The position numbers were made by a program, and so were the translations under genes. From assembly GCA_964542985.1 (NCBI GenBank), contig CAZIWH010000018.1, positions 1-27,019 of the forward strand: a stretch of DNA of 27,019 nucleotides. Direction: 5' to 3'. This stretch comes from QNYQ01 sp964542985. Its GTDB lineage: Archaea > Thermoproteota > Thermoprotei_A > Sulfolobales > Pyrodictiaceae. Positions 1 through 6,619 of this stretch are shown here, in pieces; positions within the stretch are counted from its first letter, which is position 1, and the number at the start of each line of letters is the position of its first letter. The notes beneath the pieces are model-generated. The model saw only the letters and a program-made list of their open reading frames with translations, did not search any database and had not been told where the DNA came from.

Positions 1-268
1 GAAACAACCACAAAGAACTACAACGTCAGTAACTGAGGCTTGTTGGTCACTGCGCCCGTGGAAGGAAAAATCAAAGATATATAACCTTCGCAAGCGCTTA
101 GAGTAGTTTGAGATTATCTTTCCCTTGGCAATACTAAGAAGCTACGATAGCGTAGCCTGGCTAGTTTGGCGTGGAGCCGGGGCGCGTTGGCCTTGAAACG
201 GCTAAGAACTATGGCTTGGGTTGTCGTAGGGTTTCTGTGTGGCGGCTGCTGTGGAGAGGCAATAAGAG
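1..268. other. No supportable gene
   Basis: I see no convincing reading frame, tRNA or repeat array here. The stretch is visibly richer in A+T than the rest of the window. A TATA-like element on the + strand (about 75-83, GATATATAA) could drive a transcript starting near 105, but no coding region follows it. The left edge may be a contig end. The first bases (GAAAC) resemble the 3' end of some archaeal CRISPR repeats, but a single five-base match is no evidence. Confidence 0.4.
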
Positions 269-781
269 CTACAAGAGGTTGAGCAGCTCGTATGCAGTTA
301 CTATGCGTAGGCCTAGTTTGTGGGCATAATTGGCGAGGCGTTCATTGCATGTGAGTATGTGGGCTAGAGTATTGGCTTGTGCTAGTAGGCTGGCGTCTGC
401 TATATCGCCAACTCCGGGGCTCCAGTGTTCTAGTACCTCGTCCAAGCCGGGGCTACATAGTATTCCGGCCACTAGTCTTGCCAAGGCCCGTCTAGTTGAT
501 GTATAGATTTTCTCCTTTGCCTCTGCCTCGTGCAGGTTCTTTGCCTCAGATGCTATGTAGTAGAGGGCTTCGGTGACTACGGGCCATGTGGTGACCGGGT
601 CTATATGTAGTTTGAACAACGCTTCCCGAAGCTTTGCCTTGTCTACTAGGCTGCAGCTGCCGCCGGGGACACGCTTAGGCTTGAACTTGGTGTCCTCGGC
701 CAAACTGTACGCTATGAGGAGCCAGAGGGGCCCCGTGTCGAGAAGCAGCTTGCCTCCCAGTCTCCGGGCTGTTTTCTTCAA
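269..781 (-). CDS. PIN-domain protein, probable ribonuclease toxin (VapC-like)
   Basis: The 170-aa protein has the acidic pattern of a PIN nuclease: an N-terminal LLLDTGPL strand with Asp15, Glu71 in PVVTEALYY, and Asp126/Asp129 in GDIADASLLAQA, followed by the usual LTCNERLANYAHKLGLRI strand-helix-strand. PIN enzymes are Mg-dependent endoribonucleases, often toxins acting on tRNA or rRNA. I chose TTG at 781 because TTGA overlaps the stop of the upstream gene and leaves 14 residues before the first catalytic Asp; the frame stays open 47 codons further upstream, but that part is the other gene read in another frame. There is an insertion of about 25 residues after the first helix (residues 33-58) compared with compact VapC proteins. 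A non-toxin PIN protein (rRNA processing) is the alternative. Confidence 0.7.
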   Translation of the reverse strand: MKKTARRLGGKLLLDTGPLWLLIAYSLAEDTKFKPKRVPGGSCSLVDKAKLREALFKLHIDPVTTWPVVTEALYYIASEAKNLHEAEAKEKIYTSTRRALARLVAGILCSPGLDEVLEHWSPGVGDIADASLLAQANTLAHILTCNERLANYAHKLGLRIVTAYELLNLL

Positions 782-1089
782 GGCTTTGCCTCTGCGTCGC
801 GTATGCTCACTATGGTGTCGCGCTGTGCGTCGTAGACTACGTGTTTTCTCCGGTAGCGGGGCTTCCCGTTGACCATGTCTGGTATCCAAGCCACTATATG
901 CACGAGCCCGTCCTCGACCCACGCCTCTGAGACTATCATTAGCTCGGCGAGTGTCTCCATTAGGGGGCTCGTCTCTGCTAGCCTTTCCCGCAGCCGTTGT
1001 AGAGCCCTCTGCAGGATGTCGCCGCTGGCGTCGCTGTTTCGGCGCCTATGCTTGCGGAGGCCAAGGCGGAGCCACGCCCCGTGGCCCAA
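778..1089 (-). CDS. Small protein upstream of PIN gene, candidate antitoxin
   Basis: This 103-aa protein has a basic N-terminus, a predicted helix (roughly residues 24-50) and a C-terminal half that looks like beta strands (VHIVAWIP, KHVVYDAQRDTIVSI). I do not recognise its family; it shows no clear AbrB, CopG/RHH or Phd motif. The antitoxin reading rests only on position: its TGA overlaps the TTG start of the PIN gene in TTGA, so the two are probably translated together. The start is TTG at 1089. A TATA-like element about 22 bases upstream suggests an almost leaderless message. Confidence 0.6.
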   Translation of the reverse strand: MGHGAWLRLGLRKHRRRNSDASGDILQRALQRLRERLAETSPLMETLAELMIVSEAWVEDGLVHIVAWIPDMVNGKPRYRRKHVVYDAQRDTIVSIRDAEAKP

Positions 1090-1107
1090 CGTGCATGCCT
1101 GCTTGGG

Positions 1108-1117
1108 TTAAAACTAT
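1108..1117 (-). promoter_or_regulatory. Putative TATA box for the PIN operon
   Basis: On the minus strand this reads ATAGTTTTAA. Its centre is about 23-25 bases before the TTG start at 1089, the usual TATA-to-start distance for leaderless crenarchaeal genes. Confidence 0.4.
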
Positions 1118-1172
1118 GGGTGGAGGAGGCTGGGGCTGTGCCCCTTCGTCCCCGGTTCCGGCGTTCTGGTGT

Positions 1173-1180
1173 CTTTTATT
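1173..1180 (+). promoter_or_regulatory. Putative TATA box for small + strand gene
   Basis: CTTTTATT lies about 47 bases before the chosen TTG at 1224. A transcript start near 1202 would leave a short leader holding the G-rich stretch at 1210-1215, a plausible ribosome binding site. Confidence 0.4.
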
Positions 1181-1223
1181 CTCCCCTGGCGGGGCTGTTG
1201 GGCTGTCCTGGGGGGTTGTTGGG

Positions 1224-1472
1224 TTGGGCGTGTTGGAGGAGGCTGTTGCGGGGCTCGGTGGCCGCGTGGAGCGTAGGGATGCTGAGGTTTGGCTTGTGTT
1301 CCCTAGGCGCGGGTTTAGTCTCGTGGATTTGCCGAGGGAGGCGCTCGTGGAGCTGAGGGGCGCGGAGCTTGTGGTTATTGTCGAGGAGGGTGCCGGGGAG
1401 GGTGGTGTCGGGTACTACTACTATGTGAGGCGGGGGGAGGTGGAGCGGCTGCTCGAGGGGATGGTTGGCTAA
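1224..1472 (+). CDS. Small conserved-looking hypothetical protein
   Basis: The 82-aa product is not recognised. It reads as a compact alpha/beta protein with alternating hydrophobic strands (AEVWLVFPRR, AELVVIVEE) and an unusual YYYY run before a final amphipathic helix. The frame stays open far upstream, but sequence before about 1224 looks non-coding and carries a TATA-like element and a GGGGGG ribosome binding site 8 bases before TTG at 1224; GTG 1230 or TTG 1233 are also possible. The stop TAA shares bases with the TAG of the convergent gene on the other strand (1469-1472). A real gene is likely from strong G/C third positions and the promoter layout, but its function is unknown. Confidence 0.55.
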   Translation: MGVLEEAVAGLGGRVERRDAEVWLVFPRRGFSLVDLPREALVELRGAELVVIVEEGAGEGGVGYYYYVRRGEVERLLEGMVG

Positions 1473-2458
1473 TACCAGTATGTGTCTAGGAAGAGGTGCT
1501 CCTCGAGGGGCTTCTGGGCTCGGAGCCCGGTGGGGCAGACTGGTCTGAGCGTGCACTGGTTGTTGACGCAGGCTGGGTGGCCGGTGCAGCGGCGGCAGCG
1601 GGGGGCGTCGTGGATGCATAGCCTGCGGCCCATTGTCCAGAGGAGGTCGTCTAGGATGAAGTCGTCGTAGCCTGCCCGGCGGGCTACCTGGTGCCAGGCC
1701 TCCCTAACCCCAATGCGGAGCTCTACGTCCTCCCAGGGGGTGAAGGGCTCTCTGCGCCTTATCTTCTCGGCGAGGCCGGGCCTGGGTTGTAGGAGGCCGA
1801 GACGCAGCGCTATCCGGGTCAAGTGGTTGTCCACCGGGACTCTCTTGTTCCACGGGTCATGTATCTCGATGACGCCGCGGCGCTCGAGGAACTTGGCTAG
1901 CAGCATGGGCTTCTTCTCCACCGGGTCGCTGTAGGCCTCGAATACGCGGAGCCTCTCCACAAGCCCCGGCGCCCCGGGGTCCCAGGTGTGCAGCATCCCC
2001 CGGGCCTCCTCTATGAGGCGGAGCGCGCTGCCACGGTAGAGGAGCTGGAGCTTCCTGCCGAGGTCGCGGAGCAGCGCCGCCCTGACCCCGGGGTCCGGGG
2101 GACAGGTGTCGCCTACGCAGAGCCAGGCGCGCACCTCCTCCACGGTGACCCTGGCGAGCCTCCCGGGGGTGAAGAAGCCGGGGTCCTCCTGGAGCCGCCT
2201 GGCGCCGAGCCTGTAGAGGAGGTCGGCGCCGTGGTAGAAGCCGTCGCCGCTCAGCCGGGCCTCGTAGGGCCTCCCCGGCCTGCTCAGCCTGTGATCCATC
2301 GCCACCATTACGAGGAAGTACGCCGCGACCGTCTCGGGGTCGGCGCCGCTGGGCGGGTAGTAGCGGGGGTCGGTGAACCCGTCGGGGCTCGCAGCGTAGC
2401 GCTCCAGGACGGGCTTCAGGGCCTCCGCGACGCGGGCCGCCTGAGCCTCATCGATCAA
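1469..2458 (-). CDS. HhH-glycosylase-like protein with endonuclease III-type 4Fe-4S loop; Qng1/DUF2419-like
   Basis: The 329-aa protein has two recognisable parts. Residues 281-297 match the endonuclease III iron-sulfur loop exactly in spacing (C281-X6-C288-X2-C291-X5-C297), with further Cys at 302 and 308. Residues about 70-275 follow the order of eukaryotic queuosine-5'-phosphate N-glycosylase (Qng1, DUF2419): a YHG...L segment, the strand-helix TVEEVRAWL (human TLDQVRNIL), a VDNHLTRIALRLGLL segment holding Asp210 where HhH-GPD enzymes keep their catalytic Asp, an EVEIR-like stretch (DVELRIG) and ILDDLLW near the end (human ILLDYYLW). This comparison is from memory. The likely activity is hydrolysis of a C-N glycosidic bond in a nucleotide or nucleic acid; the substrate is unknown. 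Start TTG overlaps the TGA of the upstream flavoprotein gene in TTGA. Confidence 0.7.
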   Translation of the reverse strand: MIDEAQAARVAEALKPVLERYAASPDGFTDPRYYPPSGADPETVAAYFLVMVAMDHRLSRPGRPYEARLSGDGFYHGADLLYRLGARRLQEDPGFFTPGRLARVTVEEVRAWLCVGDTCPPDPGVRAALLRDLGRKLQLLYRGSALRLIEEARGMLHTWDPGAPGLVERLRVFEAYSDPVEKKPMLLAKFLERRGVIEIHDPWNKRVPVDNHLTRIALRLGLLQPRPGLAEKIRRREPFTPWEDVELRIGVREAWHQVARRAGYDDFILDDLLWTMGRRLCIHDAPRCRRCTGHPACVNNQCTLRPVCPTGLRAQKPLEEHLFLDTYWY

Positions 2459-3597
2459 GCCCCCTCCTCCCTCACCAGGGGCTGCGGGAGGAGGCAGGAT
2501 ATGAGGCTACTGTGCCTGTCGTAGTCCACAGTGCAGCCCCGGCGCTCGGCCCTGGCGCAGGCTGCGTGGAGCAGGGCTGCGAAGAACCTTGGCGCCGAGG
2601 CGGCTATCCTCGTGGCTAGGTGCTGGGCCAGCAGCTCCGCCCTAAGCCTCCCATAGGCCTCCATGAGGGGCCCCGGGTCGCCCGTCTCGAGAAGCCGGGC
2701 GAGGGGCCCGGCGAGCACAGCGGCGGCGTAGAGGCCGCCGCCCGTGTAGGGCTTGGAGGCGCACAGCATGTCCCCCGTCCAGGCTATGGGGCCCCTGACG
2801 GGCCTCGGGGCTGGGGGGCCGCGGAGTATCGTGCCGCCCCTCCTCTCCTCGACGCTGCTCCAGTCGAGGAGCCCCATGCGGCGGAGGAGCCTCTTCGCCG
2901 CCTCGAGCCTAGCCATGAGCCCCCGGCCGCGGGGCGCCGCGGTGCCGACCACAGCCCTCCTCCCGCCGCCGAGGGGGGCGAGCCAAGCGAAGAAGCCGGG
3001 GGACAGCCTGGTGCCGTGGACTGTGATGAACACGTTGCCGGGCAGCCTCCTGGCGAGGAGGAGCCTCTCCTCGAGCCCCGTGTAGCGCCAGCACCACTGG
3101 AGGCCCGGGGGACGGGGGAGCCGGGCCACTGGGTTGGCGCCGGCGGCGAGGAGCAGCCTACGGGCCTGGATCCTCTCCCCGGCCGCTCTGGCCTCGACGC
3201 CGCCGCGCAGGGGCCTCACGGCGAGCACGGGTGAGCCCAGCTGGACACGGTGGCCCGCGTCCTCGGCGAGCCTGGCCAGATATTCCTCCACGCCGGGGCG
3301 GCGGAGCTTCACCGCCAGGGGCTTGCCGTGGAACACGCAGGCGACGCGCAGCCGTGGCCCAACCACTACCGCCTCGTCGTACACGGCCTCCAGGAGGCCC
3401 TCCCCTTCTAGCCCCTGGAGGCTGGTGGCTGTGAGCGTCTCCGCCGTCCAGGGGCTAACTATGCCGGTGCAGTGCGGCGGCCAGCCGAGCCTCCCACGGG
3501 CCTCGAGGACGAGCACCTCGACGCCCCTAGCCCTGGCCGCTGCGGCGAGGCCCGCCGGCCCCCCGCCCACCACTATGGCGTCGACCCAGGAGGCCAT
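2455..3597 (-). CDS. Geranylgeranyl-reductase-family FAD-dependent oxidoreductase
   Basis: The 380-aa protein starts with a dinucleotide-binding fold: GGGPAG at residues 11-16 and an acidic LEARGRLG at the end of the second strand. It has CTGIVSPW (43-50), the mark of the geranylgeranyl reductase family, a GD of the second FAD motif at 275-276, and YTGGGLYAA at 284-292. Family members reduce isoprenoid double bonds; in archaea the best-known one saturates digeranylgeranyl-glycerophospholipids for membrane lipids. Other members act on unrelated substrates, so the exact reaction is not fixed. The gene overlaps the glycosylase-like gene downstream by four bases and follows a secreted-protein gene after 14 bases. 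The start is ATG at 3597. Confidence 0.8.
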   Translation of the reverse strand: MASWVDAIVVGGGPAGLAAAARARGVEVLVLEARGRLGWPPHCTGIVSPWTAETLTATSLQGLEGEGLLEAVYDEAVVVGPRLRVACVFHGKPLAVKLRRPGVEEYLARLAEDAGHRVQLGSPVLAVRPLRGGVEARAAGERIQARRLLLAAGANPVARLPRPPGLQWCWRYTGLEERLLLARRLPGNVFITVHGTRLSPGFFAWLAPLGGGRRAVVGTAAPRGRGLMARLEAAKRLLRRMGLLDWSSVEERRGGTILRGPPAPRPVRGPIAWTGDMLCASKPYTGGGLYAAAVLAGPLARLLETGDPGPLMEAYGRLRAELLAQHLATRIAASAPRFFAALLHAACARAERRGCTVDYDRHSSLISCLLPQPLVREEGA

Positions 3598-3611
3598 GGC
3601 GTGGCTCCGCC

Positions 3612-4793
3612 CTAGCCCTGGCGGCGCAGCGTCTTCTCAGCTATCACCGCCGCTGCCGCGCCGAGCACGGCCGCTGCGGCTAGGAGGGGCAGCGGGGAGC
3701 CGTGCTCCACCCTGACGTCCACCTTATCGAGCTCCGCGAGCCTTGTCTCCGCGGGGCTTATCTTAACATCCGGCTCGGCTGGCTGGAGGCGCACCGTGGT
3801 GTTGAGCACATCCTCCCCTATGAGGCCCAGTGAGGCCGCCTTCTCGGCGAGCTTCTTTATCGCCGCCAGCGTGTCCCTGGGCGAAGTGGAGCCCCTTGCC
3901 CGGACCTCGGGGAACACTATGCGTAGCACTGTGGCCGCGTCATCCTCTCTTATCTCGAGGCCTGCAGTGGTGCTGGGCTTCACCTCGAACAGTTTCTCCG
4001 CGTAGCCTAGCAGCCCCGCAAGCTTGGCAGGCATTCCGCCCACCCGGGCCAGCCCACTGGCGAAGTACTTGGCAACCTCTAGTAGCGGGGCGCCGTACTC
4101 TGCATACATGGTCGCGTTTACAGTGCCGTTATGCACCGATACATGGGAGACCGATCTCTGCAACAGCCTAAGGCCGCCTATAGATGCTATAGATGACACT
4201 GCTTCCGCTGGCAGACCCGGTAGTATGAGGGGCCTGCCTGGACTGTACTCCAGCTCCGCGTCCACGGTGGCTCCATGCTCTCCCCGCTTCTCCACCCTGT
4301 AGCTGACCACGTGCACGCCGAGCATCCTTGGCGCCGACAGTATGTTGTTCAGCATGCCTGTCTCGTTCGTCTCAACATCCATATGTAGTTTTACAAGGGT
4401 CTTGTTATTCTCGAAGATGAGCTGTAGGCTCGCGTTGGCGCTGAGACTGTAGGCGCCCGAGTAACGGTAGCTCACCCTTCCAGCGAGTACCCCGTTCCTC
4501 TTCTCGAACCGGGACACCGTGTCCATGCTTCCAGGCAGCCTTAACCCGTGAAGAAGCTCCTTAACCTCCATACTGGTTACACCGTCCCGCTGCCTAATCG
4601 ATAGCTCGTAGAGCATGCTCACATCCCTCGCTCCCTTGCCGGTGCTCGTAACCGTTACCCTCACGTAGCCGTCGCGGTGAACCAGGACGGTTACCGTGAG
4701 GTTGCCATCCCCGCCGCTCCCCGCATGAGCGTGCAGCGAGACGGATACAGCCACGAGTAGGAGCAGGGGTACAAGGAGGCGAAGGAAGCGCAA
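3612..4793 (-). CDS. Secreted, C-terminally membrane-anchored protein (tandem paralog A)
   Basis: The 393-aa protein has a classical signal peptide (residues 1-24: MRFLRLLVPLLLLVAVSVSL, then A-rich cleavage region), a long beta-rich outer part with several N-glycosylation sequons (NLT, NAS, NKT, NET, NGT, NAT, NTT), and a C-terminal hydrophobic segment (about 365-386) followed by a short basic tail. It should be anchored facing outside. I do not recognise the family. The neighbour at 4949-6245 is a diverged paralog of the same 393-aa length; shared landmarks are LEVAKxxA (GMVEVAKQLA), GLLGYAEKLFEVKP, FPEVRARGSTS, LNTT and LDKVxV near the end. Such surface proteins may be S-layer-associated or adhesive, but nothing in the sequence decides this. 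Confidence 0.75.
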   Translation of the reverse strand: MRFLRLLVPLLLLVAVSVSLHAHAGSGGDGNLTVTVLVHRDGYVRVTVTSTGKGARDVSMLYELSIRQRDGVTSMEVKELLHGLRLPGSMDTVSRFEKRNGVLAGRVSYRYSGAYSLSANASLQLIFENNKTLVKLHMDVETNETGMLNNILSAPRMLGVHVVSYRVEKRGEHGATVDAELEYSPGRPLILPGLPAEAVSSIASIGGLRLLQRSVSHVSVHNGTVNATMYAEYGAPLLEVAKYFASGLARVGGMPAKLAGLLGYAEKLFEVKPSTTAGLEIREDDAATVLRIVFPEVRARGSTSPRDTLAAIKKLAEKAASLGLIGEDVLNTTVRLQPAEPDVKISPAETRLAELDKVDVRVEHGSPLPLLAAAAVLGAAAAVIAEKTLRRQG

Positions 4794-4822
4794 AGGCAGG
4801 GCACCTCGCCTAAGCGTTTGCC

Positions 4823-4829
4823 AATAAAG
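4823..4829 (-). promoter_or_regulatory. Putative TATA box for paralog A
   Basis: The minus strand reads TCTTTATTGG, centred about 33 bases before the ATG at 4793. It suggests that paralog A can be transcribed separately from paralog B, 155 bases upstream. Confidence 0.4.
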
Positions 4830-4948
4830 ACTGCCCTAGGCCCGCGCTACTTAAGCTGTAACTCTTCTTGCCAAGGAGCATCCCTGGCTAAACAACTGCA
4901 TCCACAGCAGGCCGAAGCGTTCTCCGGGGAGGAGCGCCCCCAGTGGCG

Positions 4949-6245
4949 TCAGCTCCTCCTCCTGCTCTTCTCCACCACGAGCGCCGCGGCCGCGGACAAC
5001 AGCGCGAGCCCCACCGCGTAGGCCGCCGCGGGGACAACCCCCGTTTCTACCACCTTTACCTTGTCGAGGGAGGCTATGCTGGTCACCCTCGGCGTCACCG
5101 CCACACCCGGCGCAGGGGGCTCTAGGACGGCCTTAGCGTAGAATGCTGTGGTGTTGAGGACGCCCTCCTCAACCGCTTCCTCTACAAGGGTTTTCAGCGC
5201 AACAAGCGTTGCCGAGAAGCTTGTGGCGCCCCTAGCCCTCACCGGCGGGAACTCCACGTGGAGCCTCAGGGTTGAGCCCTCCTTTCTCGCGTCGACGAGA
5301 GCCGTGGACCCGGGTTTGAGTTCAAGCCTTTTCTCCGCGTGGCCGAGCAGCCGCAGCAGCCCCGCTACCTTCTTCGGAGGCCAAAAGCTCCTAGCCAGCT
5401 GCTTCGCCACCTCAACCATACCCATNNNNNNNNNNNNNNNNNNNNNNNNNNNNNNNNNNNNNNNNNNNNNNNNNNNNNNNNNNNNNNNNNNNNNNNNNNN
5501 NNNNNNNNNNNNNNNNNNNNNNNNNCTCAACCATACCCATATCTATTACTTCTACTTCGGACGAGTTGGCTACGGATAGGCCGCCGTTGACCGAGACAGC
5601 CTCACTGAAGCTGATAACGTGCCGTAGGCTGCGGGGCTTCAACACTGGGAAGACCGACATTACGGGTATCACTGGCAGCATTATGAAAGGCGTGTCGGCG
5701 TAAGCGGCTTTCATCGTTACCCAGACGCTGCTCCTGCCGAGCCGCCTATACTTGTAGCTCAGGATGCCGGTGTCCGGTGCCGGTTGCCTGGATGCGAGGG
5801 AGTCTATGAACCTCTTGTCGTTTGACCGGACCGTGGCGTTCAGGTAGACCAGGGTCACGTTACCCTGGAAGACCATTCTCAGCGTCAAGTTAACGTCGGC
5901 GAAACGCTTGTTCCTCAGCAGCGTCTTGTACCACATGCTGCCAACAAGGGCGCCGCCCCTGCGCCGGAGCACCACCCTCCACTGTGTGTACCCCGGAACA
6001 GTGTCCTTGATCACCCTCCTCTCGTAGTACCTTAGGCTTGTGGCGCCATGGCTCTGGCTCAGCTCCAGGTGGTAGTGGGCTTCGCCCCCGCCGCGCGTGC
6101 CGAGAGACGCCTCGACAACGGCTTTGACGTAGCCGCCTGGAAGGAGCTTCAGCGTCACGTTGGCCGCGTAGGCGTGTGGGCCCATGTATACCGCCGCTGC
6201 CAGGGATAGCGCCAGGGCTGCTGCGAGAAGCCTCTGGAGCTGCAT
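4949..6245 (-). CDS. Secreted, C-terminally membrane-anchored protein (tandem paralog B), split by an assembly gap
   Basis: As given, the gene is broken by 100 Ns at 5426-5525 and the two halves are in different frames. The flanks share the same 15 bases, and removing the Ns plus one copy (115 bases) joins the halves in frame to 1182 bases, 393 aa, the same length as paralog A. The junction then reads VIDMGMVEVAKQLARSF, which aligns with APLLEVAKYFASGL of A with no missing residues. It has a signal peptide (residues 1-27), sequons (NVT, NLT, NAT, NSS, NTT), and a C-terminal membrane segment with an RRRS tail. Function is unknown. The start ATG at 6245 lies 33 bases after the end of the small gene upstream, so it may belong to the same operon. 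Confidence 0.75.
5411..5540. repeat. 15-bp direct repeat flanking the N run
   Basis: CTCAACCATACCCAT stands directly before the Ns (5411-5425) and directly after them (5526-5540). This is what remains when two contigs that overlap by 15 bases are placed side by side with a fixed-size spacer. It is most likely a single genomic copy, not a biological repeat. Confidence 0.85.
5426..5525. other. Assembly gap of exactly 100 Ns
   Basis: The round length is the usual placeholder for a gap of unknown size. The 15-bp flank overlap and the restored reading frame of the gene around it indicate that no sequence is missing. Confidence 0.95.
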
Positions 6246-6278
6246 ACGTGTCCCGCCGCTCCAGCCCAGGCTACGGGG

Positions 6279-6617
6279 CTAGGCTATAAACTCGCATTTC
6301 AGCTTCCTCAGCGCAGCTACTTTGAGCACAACGTGGCCGCCCCGGGGGCCGGCTTCTATCTCCTCGACGCCTATCTCCCTGAGCCTCTCCGTGCAGGGGT
6401 CGCCGCACTCCGCCAGCGCTCGGAGCACGTGCTCGAACCTCAGGTAGCCGGTCTCCTCGGCCTCGTGGCGCCTATAGAGGGCTATTAGGTCGACCTTCAC
6501 GGTCTTCTGGCCGGTCGCCTCCACCATGCTGAAGAGGATTGCTCCGCGGTCGTGGAGGTAGCGGCAGAGGGCCCGCCTGAACGCCTCCACCGGGTCTAGC
6601 GCGCCGGGCAGGGCCAT
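6279..6617 (-). CDS. Small hypothetical protein coupled to siroheme synthase
   Basis: The 112-aa protein starts at ATG 6617, two bases after the stop of the siroheme synthase gene, with a GGGGTAAGG ribosome binding site inside that stop region. It is mixed alpha/beta with two Cys in LAECGDPC (residues 71-75), one at 19 and one near the C-terminus (KLKCEFIA). I do not recognise a family. A longer open frame upstream is the synthase gene read in another frame. Tight coupling suggests a role linked to tetrapyrrole or sulfite/nitrite metabolism, but that is inference from position only. Confidence 0.6.
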   Translation of the reverse strand: MALPGALDPVEAFRRALCRYLHDRGAILFSMVEATGQKTVKVDLIALYRRHEAEETGYLRFEHVLRALAECGDPCTERLREIGVEEIEAGPRGGHVVLKVAALRKLKCEFIA

Positions 6618-6619
6618 CC

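Noticed and set aside
1..5. GAAAC at the left edge as the end of a CRISPR repeat
   Set aside because: Only five bases, no second repeat, no array.
140..260. tRNA-like stretch (TAGCCTGGCTAG...GGCG resembling an archaeal D-arm)
   Set aside because: No T-arm GTTCGAATC-type sequence and no closing acceptor stem follow at the right distance.
951..1223. Upstream extension of the small + strand gene at 1224
   Set aside because: It overlaps the antitoxin-like gene on the other strand and contains the predicted promoter of the small gene.
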